From assembly GCF_000321225.1 (NCBI RefSeq), contig NW_004450660.1, positions 1,214,274-1,278,273 on the forward strand: 64,000 bases of DNA, written 5' to 3'. This document shows, piece by piece, positions 46,123-59,800 of the stretch. The stretch comes from Odobenus rosmarus divergens (taxonomy: Eukaryota > Chordata > Mammalia > Carnivora > Odobenidae). The notes beneath the pieces were generated by a model. That model was not told the origin of the DNA. It worked only from the letters and a program-made list of their open reading frames with translations, and ran no database searches. Both the position numbers and the translations under genes were made by a program. Position 1 is the stretch's first letter; each line of letters begins with the position of its first letter.

Positions 46123-46136
46123 CCAACAGAGGGCAC
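46123..46136 (+). promoter_or_regulatory. CTCF-like motif in intron 1
   Basis: ccaacagagggcac matches 13 of 14 positions of CCASYAGRKGGCRS. It stands in a locally GC-richer patch (46080-46170) of an AT-rich intron. Confidence 0.45.
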
Positions 46137-46473
46137 CCGCAGCAACAGATGCCCTGGGCTCCATAAATAATTGCTGATTCAAAATCAGAAGTAGCTGGTT
46201 ATCATTTCTAATAAACAAATTATCTGGGAAATAACACTGTGCAGATGTAGTACCCAGCAGACACACACAGCCTATTTTTTAACCCATAACTTCTACCATC
46301 AATTAGTATCTCTGGGACATAAAAACAATTTCAAAGAGAACAAGAAGAATATTCAAAAGGTTTTCTGACTTCTAACTTAGTAATTTGTAAAATATTAGCT
46401 TAACAATAATTATGCAAATATAGTAACAGGGAGTTTACAAAAAGCAAAGAGCTACTAGACAGTATCAAAGCAT

Positions 46474-46656
46474 CAAAGCATTTAAAAAAAAAGATTTATT
46501 TATTTTAGGGGGGGCAGAGGGAGAGGGAGTCTTAAGCAGACTGCGCTGAGCACAGAGTCTGACACAGAGCTTGATCTCACAACCCTGAGATCACGACCTG
46601 ATCCAAAACCAAAAGTTGGACACTTAACCGAATGTGCCACCGAGAAGAGACGCCCC
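46474..46656 (-). mobile_element. CAN-SINE, sense to MAP3K1
   Basis: aaaaagatttatttatttta at the left, a diverged head (tgtgccaccgagaagagacgcccc, with an extra segment) at the right. Perfect 13-bp target duplication agtatcaaagcat at 46461-46473 and 46657-46669. Confidence 0.92.
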
Positions 46657-46803
46657 AGTATCAAAGCATTCGTAAAGGCAGCAACTCCACATGGAATTTT
46701 CTTGGCAGTCAATTACCTACGACCTAGTCTATGGAGTAAACTACATGCCTCAAAGGCTCCTTTTAGAGAATTCAAGCGAATCACAAAAAGAAAAGTGTAT
46801 TTT

Positions 46804-46919
46804 GGGACACCTGGCTGGCTTAGTCGGTGGAACATGGGACTCTTGATCTTGGGGTTTTAAGTTCAAGCCCCACGATGGGTGTAGAGATCACTTAAAAATA
46901 AAATCTTAAAAAAAAAAAA
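46804..46919 (+). mobile_element. Short CAN-SINE variant lacking the CT-rich body
   Basis: Head gggacacctggctggcttag, then gttcaagccccacgatgggt and the A-tail directly. Only about 115 bp, an older short subfamily. Flanks agtgtatttt and agtctatttt form a target duplication with one change. Confidence 0.88.
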
Positions 46920-49900
46920 AGTCTATTTTAACTACATGGTTCTACATTATATGTTCTTATATATGTGATAAATATGTATGGATATATTTAAAGAAATTGA
47001 TACTCTACAAACACTGAATAAATTCTAAGGGATTGATAAGTGAATTATTACTGGTAATTATAACTTTTAAATTCAGACACCATTAAAAATATTTTTGAAT
47101 GTACATAACATACATTATTAAGTGAAGAAAGAAAAGATTCTAGGTTGTTTTCTTTTATGAACTGCATTTTTGTTTAATTCTACTCAAAACTGTTTTATGA
47201 TTAAAAGGCACCTTTCTTGATCACATCTCCATAGCAATATTCAAATACGAGTTTGATAAAACTGCTTTGCAGGAAAAATAAATCTTGTGTAATTAACACA
47301 CAAGCCTTTGGATGGACTTCAGTAGCTTTCAAAGTTACTGACATACTGAAGGTAAAACACCAAGATTGGACTTTCAGGTAGACACGTTTATACATGAGTA
47401 AATATTATCAAACTAAAGGGGCGGTGTTTCCTGTGCCTAAGAACCACATAAACCAAGAACAAGATACAGTGAAAAATAATGTTCAAAATCACTCTTTAAC
47501 ACTTGCCTAGTCGCAGGAAGAATATAAAGCAGCAATGCAAAAACTTGGTTACGAAGTTTCCTTGGTACATCTGTACCTCTCAGAAATGTAATGGCAGGTT
47601 CCATTAAAAACTACCACATTCAAATTAATTAATTTACCACAAACAGATCAGTCTAATATGCATTACTGATGACATTATGTGGTAATGGAACCGTGATATT
47701 CAATCCAAATCTGGAAAAAAAAATTACTCTTCCTTCTAAATGTGCTAAAAGATGAATCTGAAAATCAATACATTTACATCAAATGAAAATAATTATATAT
47801 ACTTTATCAAGTCAGAGGATATATAAGATAATAATCACATGTACTGACAAATGTGTAACCGACTGGTCAAGAAAATGTCTACAATAGAAGTTAAAACCTG
47901 CCAGGAGGCAATAAGAATTTAAAGAAAACTAAAGGAAATAAGACAAGTCAAGTTAGTAATCAAATTAGTAAGGAAATAAAAATCCTACAAGATTAGCAAT
48001 TTGAAATCAGAAAATATGTTCGTAAAAAAGCACTCAAAGAGAAAAAGCAGAGACAGTGCAGGCAGACATCTTTTCAAGGTAACACCCCCTTATGTATCGG
48101 CATAAAAAACAAATCAGACTAAAGTGAAACACAAGATTTCAGTTCTATAATGACTCAAGTTCAGTGTAAAATGAAATGGTAATATTTATGGTAGACAAGT
48201 GAAAATTGTAAAAATGGTCAGAAGTGAACAGAAATGAGTTTTGTGATTTTCTAAGATTCACCAAACTCACAAAATATATGAAAATCTTACTGGGAGAAAA
48301 ACAATAAATGCTACTCTTCTAGCAATGACAGACAAAACAAGTGGACCGAAAAGTTAACTAGCTGCCAGTGGAATGTTTACCTTTCAAAAATACTTTTTTT
48401 TACTCATCAAAGTAATGACCTTTGTAACAGTATTTCCAGGGAGAAAGATTCACATTATTCTTTTCTTCGCACCCACAAACTTGGGACATCTACCAGGCTT
48501 AATGTAAACTGTAGTTTCTGAGAGCCAGTGTTTACAAAGGGAGTTTAAGACCAATATGGTCCCATTTTTCATTTGTTCCTTTCCAGCAAAAACCCAGGAA
48601 AGCTTCAAAAACTTTTTAGCCTGTAGGTTTGTATTCTTTTGATATTCACTGCTAAAAATTCCACTGTTTATTCTTCCTTTGTGTGTCCTTGATACTTGAC
48701 GAAGAACCTTTAGAAACCTTTGAAAAAAACGGGACGTATGAGCATCCTCTTCCTTAACTGTTGAATACAGATCATAAGCAAGGAAAGGATGCTAGTATTT
48801 TATAGTATTTGGCTAAATGTGTATTTCCTTTCAAGAATTCCCCTTTTGTGCTACATAACAGATCTAGGGCTGGGAATGTCTAAATGACAAATGATGCGTA
48901 AGTATAGTGAGCTTTTACAATACATTAGAGAAGCAGATTGGAACTCCCTACACCACTATGATGAGATAGTTTCCAGCAAAGCACACTTTCCTCCATCTAG
49001 TACATAGTTCATGGTAAAAAGCAGGTAAGGGGACAGGGGGTTGCTGAAAGGGGTGGCTGTTCCTTCACCATTTTGCTTTTCATCCAAAAGATCCCAAATC
49101 AATGTTATATGGAAGTTCTGCTGTATGCTTTTCTTTGGAACCTTCTCCAGTGGGTGTGCAACTGCATTTTTACTGTCAATTGTTTTTCAAAAAACATGGC
49201 AGCTTAGTTTGAGTATTCTTTTAAGAGATCAAATGAGTAAGACTAATAATTGGGAAATTGGTCTGTTACTGTACATATTCCCCTCTTTTAAGAAAAGTTG
49301 GTTTACAGTTAAAAATATAACACTGAGAGAATACCATCGATGTTAATAAAAACCCTTGGGCTGTTTATAATGTTCCCAGATTAATGGAGAAAAGAGTATA
49401 GCACTGGATTACAGCACAAAGCGCTCTTACAGCCTTTGCTAGGAGAATGATTTCTTTCAAATACTGCAGAACAGCTGATAGTATTTCTATAGTACTTCCT
49501 TCTAGCTGGTGGAAAGGCATGTTAACTGGGATGCTCAGAATGAGGAAGAATGACTTCCTGACAAATGCTGCTTTTCTTCTTTATGCTTTTAATACTAGAA
49601 AACCACTCTGTTCAATGAATGTTGGCACGTCTACTACATGGAAGCTCTGGCTAGGCAAGAGACATAGAAATACAAAGTGGGATAAAGAAACAAAAGATAA
49701 ATAAACATAGGACCTCTATCCCTCCAGGTGCTTAGTCTAGCACAACAGAGAAAATATGATGCCATCTCTCCTATAATGAAGTATTTTAATATATCATAAA
49801 CAGTTGCAAGGAGGGAGTGGATATCCATCCTTAATTTTATCTAGGGGAGTCCTGGAAAGATCCACAGAGGTCATACCTGGATAATTTTAAAGGAAAGAAC

Positions 49901-51119
49901 AGGACTGGCAGGCATGGTACTGATGAAGGCTGAAAGATTTTCTAGACAAAAGATATAACTTTGGGGAAAACAATGTTCTATAAAATACTGAACAGTTTAT
50001 GATTCTGCTGTTAGGAAATGCGAGATAAGATGAAGTTAAACAGGTTATTTAAAAACCTATGTGCACTTCATTTTCCAAGGGTGGGGGGAAGAAGGTACAC
50101 AGCATTCATTACACTTATTTGGCACAGAAGTCCCTTTCAGCAGAACACCTTTGACAGAGTAGTGGTTTTGGGGATATACTGTGAGAAATCTGTACTGAAT
50201 CATCTTTACAATCCCTTCTGGCTCAAATTAGTATGTCTAAGAAGAATCCAGTGAAGAAACTAGCTGTCTTACTGTCTTAATATAAGACTTCTCAAGCTAT
50301 CACAAAATTCAGCATGTTTTTAGTACAACTAAGGCTCTAAGAATTCAAAATATGGGGGGAAAAAGATTACCTGACAGCCAGCTTCAGAGATGGGTAAAAT
50401 CACCTGATACGAACCCATCCTAAGAGAAGGGGGTGTCAGATATTCAAACTTTGCCTAGTCTAACTATTAGCAGAGGCGAGAGTCACTAAGATTTGCCCCT
50501 GTCTACTCACTCTTTGTCAAGGACTTGGGTCTTGGGTGAAGATGAGACATCAGCCAAAGGAAAAAAACAAAAAACCTGACAAGCCATTTTCTCTCATCTC
50601 CACATGCCTTGAGTAAAGCCCCAGAATGTGAAATAAAATAGGGACCTGGGGCACAGTCTTCACTTCACTGCAAACTCCCAAAGCTCTGGCACAGTGGGAG
50701 CACTCTTGTGTCTTTGGCACTGATAGCCATGTTCCTGGCAGTGACTGGTGGGAAGGCGGTCAGAGCAGAAAGAGCATCAGTACCCAGGAGAAGCAGTGAG
50801 ACCAATGTGGCTGGAGGAAGCAAAGGCAATGGACAAGGAGGCAGCACTGTCCAGAGACAGCTACAGGGCAACAGACCAAATGCATTCACGAGCCATGTCA
50901 GACCCACACTGGGGAATTAAAAAGTATTGCGGGGGGGTGGCTGAGTGGGGGTCTTAGGGGTACTGATGGGGGCAATAGCCACTCAAACCAGTAAAATCTG
51001 GGTTGTACACACAACAAAACCAAAGACTTTTTATTCACTAGAGAGGACATAATTTGAAGGATATGTTTCTAGGACAGGGTAGAAACAGAAGTCATAACCA
51101 CACATAATCAAAAAGTATG

Positions 51120-51330
51120 GCACAGTGATAAGGGGAATGAACTCTGGAGCTAGACTGCCTGGGTTCAAATCCAAGATCTGACACTATTAGCTATGGCTTT
51201 GGCCCAAGGTATTTACCTTCTCTGTACCTCAACTTCCTCACTGTAAAATGGGGATAATAATACCTACCATATAGTGTGACTAGTAGGATTAAATAAGTTA
51301 ATATATATGTAGAGTGCCTAAAAGGGTTTC
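51120..51330 (+). mobile_element. MIR SINE
   Basis: 'gactgcctgggttcaaatcc', 'cctcactgtaaaatggggat', 'aataatacctaccatatagt' and 'ttaaataagttaatatatat' follow the sense MIR consensus. Confidence 0.85.
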
Positions 51331-51539
51331 TTCTGCAAAACGGAGATAGGTATTATTTATGATGCACTTTCCTATGTGCCTTTCACTGTTTTAAGCCCTT
51401 TGCATATAGTTCTCATCTCACAGAATGTTAAAGTGAATGAACATGAATGAAGCACTTAACAAGTGCCAATTACATGGTAGGGACCCAAATAAATTTAACT
51501 ACTAAAATTACCTATTATTATTCATGATGTTGATGTTGA

Positions 51540-51745
51540 TTAAAGATACTCTTTAGGGAGCACCTCCTCTGTACTAAGTACTATGCTAGATGTTGTCCAT
51601 ATAGTGGCTCTAATTCTCACCACGGCTATAAGGTGAAACACACCATCTTCATGGTGGGGGGCACAAAGAAACTCTTGCAGAAAGATCAAGTAACCTAAGA
51701 ATTCATAGTAAGTGGGATTTCTGAGTTTTAAAACTGGGTTTCTTT
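51540..51745 (-). mobile_element. MIR SINE
   Basis: Antisense MIR words 'gtactaagtactatgctaga', 'ctcaccacggctataaggtg' and 'agatcaagtaacctaagaat', diverged. Confidence 0.55.
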
Positions 51746-53216
51746 AGCCTCAAAGTCCCATCCTCCTCCTTGCACACATGTTGATTCATATTTTAACAGT
51801 ACGTTAGTTGAAAAACAGATGAAAATAGCAAAATACAACTTTTTTCTAGTTTCAGGAGGTAACTGCTGTACAAGTCTACCAGGTAGTCTGCTATCTGTGA
51901 GGTGCCAGGAGGGAGGCGGGGGACAAGGAGGCCTCCAACTGTTTGTTTAGTATTTGTTCCTGTAAAGTACACACATTCACATACCCAGCTGCAGCAAAAA
52001 TTATAAAATATTAACATTTATTAAATACAGGTGAAAGTTTTATGGCTGTTCATTATACTATTCCCTAATATTTTTCCTCTGTATTTTTCTATATGGCTGA
52101 AATCTTTAAAAATAAACACATGCTACGGAACTACTACTCTCTACATTGTGGGAGGCTTCAAGGACCAAAGAATAAAAGGATTGGGGAGTTTGGAGATTCA
52201 CAGTCAAGTCCTAACTGCCATTAACCAGCTACATGATCGTCAGTAATTCACAACCTTTCTGGAATTCCGGAATTTACCAAATCAGATCAGACCACAAGGC
52301 AATACTTCACGGCCATCCAATGTGAACATTATGACTCATTTATTAATGCCACTACATAATGCTATAGTCCTGCTAGGGAAATATTAATATCAAAAATATA
52401 AATCTCAACATGACTCATAAACTCCCTTATTCGTTAAATCTGAAGAGTACCTCCTAATAGTTAATTTGTGTAAAATATTCTTTGCTACTCCTATGATCCA
52501 GTGGCTCCCAGTATTTTAAAATGTGAGAATCCTTTCTTAACATGACCAGCACCATCATCAGCAAAGTACGTATGTGGATCCGCGGACCCCGTGAAAACTT
52601 AGGCTAGGAAATACTAAACTTTCAGACTCTGTATACTTGATGGTCACTATCATAAAAGTAATAAACCTAATTACGAAAAGAGGTGAGTATTATGTTTAAA
52701 AGACTCTATCAAAGCTCTCTCAGAAATGTCAAACTGTCAGGACAAACATTCAAGAGAGACCACAAAACATGGATTTTTAGGTTGTTTTACATTAAAAACT
52801 CTTCTGGTTTTTTTTTTTTTTTAACGAATTAACCACAAATTTCTCTTTCTTAAAAGACACAACCATTTTTGCATATTTAAGTGCTATAAGTCAAAAAGAT
52901 GTGAAGTAGTGGCCAGAAATGAGAAATGAAGCATGGATGCTTTGTGGCCAAGTCTCAGCTGCACTTACGACAATGGCCAAGCTGAATTCTAACTCCCATG
53001 GTTCCAGGGGCTCTGCAGCCACACAGCCTGTTTTTTTCATAATCTGGTGTCATAATTTCAGAAGTGCTTGATCTGTGTCATAAAAGTGATGGTTTTTTAA
53101 AATGAAGAAAAGCTGGGATATGTTAATATTTAATGTGTCATTTTGAGTACTAACCTGAAAACCCAATTACTGCTAAAATATTTGTATTTTGTATTATTAA
53201 AAATTATGTTTTTTGT

Positions 53217-53416
53217 GGGGTACCTGGGTGGGTCAGTCAGTTGGGCACCCGACTCTTGATTTCAGCTCAGGGATCTCAGAGCCGTGGGATCGAGCCCCAC
53301 GTTCGGCAGGCTCTGTGCTCAGCAGGGAGTCTGCTTGAGATTCTCTCTCCCGCTCTTCCTTCTGTCCCTCCCCACCAGCTCGTGAGCTCTCTCTCTCTCA
53401 AATTAAAGTATATATA
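53217..53416 (+). mobile_element. CAN-SINE, antisense to MAP3K1
   Basis: Head ggggtacctgggtgggtcag, then gggcacccgactcttgattt, a CT-rich stretch and a degenerate tail (aaattaaagtatatatatat). tatgtttt words on both sides may be the target duplication. Confidence 0.9.
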
Positions 53417-54570
53417 TATGTTTTCAGAGACTATGTGTCATTCATTCAGCTAATTATCACTCCTTACTTATGTAGTAAGAGTAGACATCACTACAATTTA
53501 TTTTTTAAGATCTACTCTCTTAGCTGCTATTCTTTAAACTGAAAACATGACTAACCTTTGGTTAATTACATCTGGTATTTAGGACACAAGCTTGACATGT
53601 TTGGATTAGACAACATAAACATTTTATATGGAATAAATTCTAATGCCCTAAACTGTATATTTTTTTGGTTTTCAGTTCAGAATTTTAATATAAAATATCA
53701 TTCCTCAGTGGGCTGTACAATTAATCCATCTACAACAGCAAGTATAAATCAATGTGTCATTCAGTCTTGCTCCTCTTGAAAAAAATCACTCTCCACTTAC
53801 ACAGTCAACAAGTGGAAAAAGCTGCAAATGTTTGATGCCTAGCAATAAATTAAGCCAAAACACCACAAATGTGCCAATAAACTATAAATAATGGCCATGT
53901 AAAATTCTCAAATAAAATCTTTTAATTCTGTTACTCGTGTGTTTGCTAGTAGTGTTCATGTTCTCAGCCTTCCACTGATGAGATAACATCTTGTTCATAA
54001 CTACCAAAAGTACCATATGGATTACTGTGAAAGAGGTATTTGGATTTCCAACTTGACTTCAGGAATCTCCCCAGATGACCTACGGCCAAGTTGTGATCAA
54101 ATAATCTCTGTACTAATATTATTCTCCAGGTGACTGAGGTCTCCCCACCAGATGTTGAGACCAATGTCGTATGTTCCTTGCTCCCCTTCAGTTACTTGTT
54201 GGAATAATTTCTTTCCAGCCATTTGTTCACCTATTACCACTCAATGAGTGTACACATACCCATCTTAAAACAAAACACAAACCTTTGGGCCAATCAATAC
54301 ATTAAAATCATGGGAAGGTTTTGAACTTGCAAAGTGCTGATCATGTTTATGTTTATGTTTTATTTTCTACAACTGGTTTTGGAGGCACAAACTTCCTCTA
54401 AGAATACTAGCCACCCTATTTAATCCATTAGATGATGACATCAGGAGTGAACCTAACTTCTTTGTTCACTGGCTGGCATAAGCTACCTATTTGTAGTTGA
54501 AAAAAAGAAATCAAAGTGAAACAGAACATTCTAGAACGGAATGACAGGGAAGGGGGAAAAAAATCCTCAT

Positions 54571-54584
54571 TCAGTAGGTGGCAC
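54571..54584 (+). promoter_or_regulatory. CTCF-like motif in intron 1
   Basis: tcagtaggtggcac matches 13 of 14 positions of CCASYAGRKGGCRS (only the first base differs). It lies in non-repeat sequence about 150 bp left of a SINE. Confidence 0.5.
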
Positions 54585-54733
54585 TCTTTCCTTAAAAATG
54601 TAACTTAGGTGAATATTAATATCAAAGATGTCATTCGCCCCACGAATCACTTTAAAGACACATTAATTCTGATATCCTGTTCCAAATATAGTCTGAATTA
54701 TTACTTTCTACCTAAATAATGTCTTCCTCATTT

Positions 54734-54926
54734 TTTTAAAAAAGATTTTATTTATTTATTTGACAGAGACAGAGATAGTGAGAGCAGGAACACAAGCAGG
54801 GGAATGGGAGAGGGAGAGCAGGCTTCCCGCCAAGGAGGGAGCCCGATGTGGGACTCGATCCCAGGACCCTGGGATCATGACCTGAGCTGAAGGCAGACAC
54901 TTAACGACTGAGCCACTCAGGCGCCC
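54734..54926 (-). mobile_element. CAN-SINE, full length, sense to MAP3K1
   Basis: aaagattttatttatttatt at the left, 'gagccactcaggcgccc' head at the right. Perfect 14-bp target duplication tgtcttcctcattt at 54720-54733 and 54927-54940. Confidence 0.95.
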
Positions 54927-55419
54927 TGTCTTCCTCATTTCAACAGAAATGGAGGTGTTCATAAATATGCCAATTTTTTTTCACTGTAACAAAAGCTATA
55001 ATTTAGAAGAACCAAATAATTGTGTTTATTTTAAAATGGCAGGTTCTGACTTATGACTTAGCCTGGTATATGCCTCAAAAGACAGTCATTATAACCATTT
55101 CTAATTTTAATGAATTCAGTTATAAAAAGAATAATCTGAATGGAAATGGGGCAAAAGATTGTACTTATATAAATTATTGTGTTTATTGCTGTTTAAAAAT
55201 GTGGCAGCATCTCTTTTTCATAAGCATGCATGTGAATATTCCCTTTACTTGGAGTAACTTCGACTCAGTTCATTACCATTCTGGCTGAAACTCAACCTCA
55301 AAACTTTTAACTTGAAAAATGGGAACAAAGCTGACAATAAAATGTAATTTATCTGCAATACAGAAGAAGGAAAAGATAAAAATAAAATTTGTCTAGTTTT
55401 CCTTAGGCATATCTCTTAG

Positions 55420-55860
55420 GCTCAGTGCCCTGTAGTTGCCTCTTATCACTCAAGTTCTAGGGTCATCTCTACCTTAGGGAAACTGTCCCAGATGCTGCCT
55501 TTAGGCTTCCCCACTAGTCACAGCCCCTTTAACTCAGTCTGAGGTTGGGGTGAGGGATGGATTCCTCTATCCCCACTAAGTGTAAATAGCACTATTATAA
55601 TGGTCTCTTACTTATCTGTCTCCAACACTTGACTGTGAGGGCAAGAAATGATCCTTGAGGACAGAAATGGGTCTCAACACGTTCCCTGCCCTAGCAGAAA
55701 GCTTGGTACTTAATAAATTTATTAAGTGTTCAATAAAGGAACAGATTGATCTTTCCCCTTGTGCTATATTTTTCTTAAGGGTAAGGCCCATGTCTTCCAT
55801 TCTAATATTATGGACCTTCTAATGCTTGGCACCTGTCCGTAGCAGGCTGGGAAAAAGCAA
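55420..55860 (+). mobile_element. L2 LINE 3' end, diverged
   Basis: C/T-rich lead, then 'gactgtgagggcaagaaatg', 'cctagcagaaagcttggtac' and ttaataaatttattaagtg follow the L2 3' end order. Confidence 0.5.
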
Positions 55861-57304
55861 TGCCTTTTCAATATGAGCCTTTAGACCAGAAAGATCTCTA
55901 GGATGTAAATAAGCTTCACTGAAACCTTTGTTTAAACCAAGTATCCACCATTAGTTCTAGGGGCTACAGAAAGAGAGAAGAGCTGGGACCATCCCTCATG
56001 GAGTAAAAGATTTCATCAAGTTAAGAACCATGAGCCTAGACATCTGTATTTCAGTGAAAAAACTTTTCCGTAACTTTGGAGCTTATCCATGACTCTAATT
56101 TTGTTAATGCCTGTTGATTTTCCTATGGTTAATAAGAATAAAAAGTCTTGAAGGATACCCCAACAGGTTTTGTGTCTGGGAGGGGAGAGGCAGAAGCCAT
56201 GAGACTATATCTTACTGTGAAGCAAACTCAGAGGGAACTAGCTAAGGGGACCAACGAATAGAGTGTGTCCAGGGAAGGGGCAGTGTTGGAACCCCAAATC
56301 CAGACTCCTCAAACCTGGGTTCTCCTAGTTTAGGGGGATACAGCTGGAGGATGCAATTGAAGCCACAGCATAAGCATGAAAAACAGACCATCTATTTCTA
56401 GAATGCCAATTTTATTCTAAGATTTGGGGGAGGGGTATAATGCAAGTTTTGTGTTAAAAATACAAAGATGACTAAAACAAAATTCAAAAGAATTAATGTG
56501 AACCATGAGACTAGAGACCTGAGAATCAATTCTGTTCATGATTCCAAGTAAGCATTCTCAGGATGGCAGACTGCATGGGACACTCCTGGGTTCTTTCTCT
56601 TCAACAGAACTGAATGGATGGCCAAAGTGTTCACCAATCAGCTAAAGCAGCTGTTCTCAACCACGTTCCAATCACAATATGTTTACATAAACAAGATACG
56701 ACAAAACTTAAAAAAATTGTTTAGAGAGCGTAATTTGTCAATGGCACAACTAGCCATATCTAAGCAATAAGTCACCCTCTACCTAAGGCAGAGATAAGAT
56801 AAACTGCATACCTGCCAAGTATAAGCCATCTGTCTACCACTTATCAAGAAAACTACCTACCAGTTATGTAACATAAGTAATATTTATAGGTATATTTCTA
56901 AATACGTCCTAAACTTTTTTAAAAATATGTAAAAACTTTGATACTTTATTATTACCAAGAAAGTACTCTTGCATCACCTCCCCAGGTGCGTCACCACACC
57001 ACACCTTCAACATCAAAATCTGATTGGCTACCAGTCAGGTCTGCGTGCTGACCAAGTTAAAAATGGGATGAGGACACTATTTCTAAGAGGTAACTATGCG
57101 TGACAAATAGGAAGGGGTAGAGAAATATACGGAGCCACCGAGAGGGCTGGGAAAGAAAGCAATCTTCTGAACACTCGGGGCAGGGAAAGTCACTTAAAAA
57201 AAAGTGTTCCTTGTCATCTGCAGGGAAGTCCATAAAACCTGACCAAACTGCACGTAGAAACCATGAAATGGGTCCCAAGCACACTTAAAACACTTCTGTT
57301 TTGT

Positions 57305-57420
57305 TAGAACATAATCTCTTTAAGAGCAAGGATTTTTTTGTCTGTTCCATCGCTGGTGTATTCCTAGTACCTGGCACACAGCCAGTTCTTAATAAATTCG
57401 TTGAGTGAGTGAATGTTTTG
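57305..57420 (+). mobile_element. L2 LINE 3' terminus
   Basis: 'taagagcaaggatttttttg', 'tcctagtacctggcacacag' and 'taataaattcgttgagtgag' match the last part of L2. Confidence 0.65.
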
Positions 57421-57738
57421 CTACGTCATGAACTGCAATAATTTAAACTCAGAGAAAATGCCTATCTACATATTTCATAACCATGGCAAACTTTTAATCA
57501 CAGACTGGCTTCCTATTCCCCATTCAGTCAAGTGCCCTCCAAGCCTCCTCCTCAAGAAATGTCAGTGTTTCAGAAAAGCAAGCTCACTACTTGAACAACA
57601 AAACCTCCTCTCTTTGCTCCATCTCTTCAGCCTATAAGCATTCTTCCCTCTCCTAGCCTTCTTTAAAAACCAACCAAATCAACCCTAAAATGCTTCTTTG
57701 CCTTTGCTAACCCGTAGGCATTCCCCTCTCTCCACCAG

Positions 57739-57953
57739 TTTTTTTTTTTTAAGATGTTATGTATTTATTAGAGGGAGACACAGTGAGAGAGGGAACACAA
57801 GCAGGGGGAGTGGGAGAGGGAGAAGCAGGCTTCCCAAGGAGCAGGGAGCCCAATGCGGGGCTGGAGCCCAATGCGGGGCTCCATCCCAGGACCCTGAGAT
57901 CATGACCTGAGCTGAAGGCAGACGGTTAACTGACTGAGCCACCCAGGCGACCC
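57739..57953 (-). mobile_element. CAN-SINE with internal 17-bp duplication
   Basis: T-run and aagatgttatgtatttatta at the left, 'gagccacccaggcgacccc' head at the right. Inside, gagcccaatgcggggct occurs twice in tandem (about 57845-57880), an element-specific duplication. Confidence 0.93.
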
Positions 57954-59634
57954 CCTTCACTAGCATCTCCAGAGGAGCCTGTGCCTCCTCACTCCTCTGT
58001 CACCCCCTAACGAGGCACAGTGGCTCCGATGCCCACTGCTGTGCTAAAACTGCTGGTCAGGAGACATGCACAGCCACCCTTGCATTCCTTGCCTAGGGGC
58101 ACTGCTCCTGCAGACAATTTTCTCCTTGAACAAAGTCCTCTCCCCTGCCTTTTGGGTGTCATCTGTCCTGTGACATCTCAGGCTCCTTTGCAGGTTCTCC
58201 TCTGCTCTCCTTCCAGGAAATCCTGGCACCTGAGAAGACGGAATCTGAGCTAGGATTTCCCTATCACTCTTTCAGAGGTCCAGATATGAGCCAGGGCCTA
58301 TCTGTAAGGGAATTAAAATTGCCCACAGCAACTCCCCATTCATTCCTCAATCCTCAGCAATTGTGAAAGATTCTGAGCAACCCAGGGTTCAGTGAGCAAA
58401 GGTATCCTTAGAAACACTCATGAGAAGCCATGAAACTTCAATCCCAAAGTCGGAATTATTATCACTGTATTAAGATGTAAGATTAAGCATATCTTACTTT
58501 CCACAAGTTATTTTCTTAAAAGATGTATATAAATAAAATATACATAATAAAATAATTTTCAGGAGTTTGACGCTGCATCATTCTTGATTTTTTTCTTGGG
58601 TGTGTGTGTTTGTGTGTCCCAACTTACATTTTTATTTAGAGGGCTTTCTTAAGGCATAACAGTATTTCTTTCCTCATCTTTTTCCTTCACTGCCTACATC
58701 ATTTGTACCCTAAAAGGATAATCAACAGGAAGCATTTATGAAGCTGTCCTCATATCCAGTATATACATGAATACTGTCAAATCCAGGGAGAATGGACAAC
58801 TACTCCTTTTTTCTCCAAGAGTTCTTCCTGAAACTAGCTACCAGGAGTCAATAACTAGCTAGAGAACACAAGAACTGAATCTTCTTACCTCCCCAACTGA
58901 GTTCCTAGCCACAGTAGTATATACAGAGTATGCCAGTAAACATGGACTGAGTTGAAATGATAGTGTAAGTTTCTATAAGCAGCACATATGTAAGATTTAC
59001 AGGACAGCAAACACATTACCATTATTTTCAAGAAAACAAAATAAGGGAATAACACACAGTTAAGGGCAAAGATATTTATTTTGCCCTGAAGGAGATTTCA
59101 TTTTTACCTGAGTGGCCTTTCTGTAGTTAAACTCAAAGATAATCTCCTTTGTTTGTGGGGGAGACATAGGGTCAGGGAGATTACTGAATTCTCTCAAAGC
59201 CACTAAGCTCTTTTAATTATCAAAGAAGATGCCTGCTGAACACAAACTAAAGATCCCACACTTGGTAGGCAGCCATTTGTTAACTTGTATTACTAGGCAA
59301 GAACAAACACCAATAAGAGAATAAATGGACTAAAATTCATTTAGGCATACCTCTATATCGGATGGTAGCCTTAGATATTGACATCTTTACTCAAATTAGC
59401 AAAAAGGAATAGCCAACAATTAAAAATACACCAACTAAAAGAATGCTAAAGCCTGAATTGAGCTTTAATTTAAAACCACTGGACATGAAAACTAGTTATT
59501 TTTTTCAGGACTCACAAAGAGTTCTAATAATTACACTTAGGTATAAAGAAATAAATTTCAAAATGTCTGAAACACCCAAGGCAGCTCCCTTAGAGCATGC
59601 ACTAGGGCACTCCAGTGTAAGCTGAGGAGAGGCA

Positions 59635-59800
59635 GCATAGGAGGGAGTGGGTGTGTATACAGAAGAGGGTCAGACTTTCCCTCCGCCTCTTACTACTTCA
59701 CTTGCTTGGGGAGGCTAACTGTTCTGAGGTATTCTCACCATCTGTAAAATGGGAATGATGGCTGTGTCACAGGGTGTGGGGGAGACAAAGTCTGTGCGTG
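59635..59800 (+). mobile_element. MIR SINE, diverged
   Basis: 'gaggggtcagactt'-like start, then 'cgcctcttactacttcactt' and 'accatctgtaaaatgggaat' in sense MIR order. Confidence 0.55.

Noticed and set aside
50665..50957. Overlapping open frames on both strands near 50.7 kb, locally GC-richer
   Set aside because: I considered a small gene or a processed pseudogene. No similarity recognised, no poly(A) remnant, no splice signals in a sensible arrangement.
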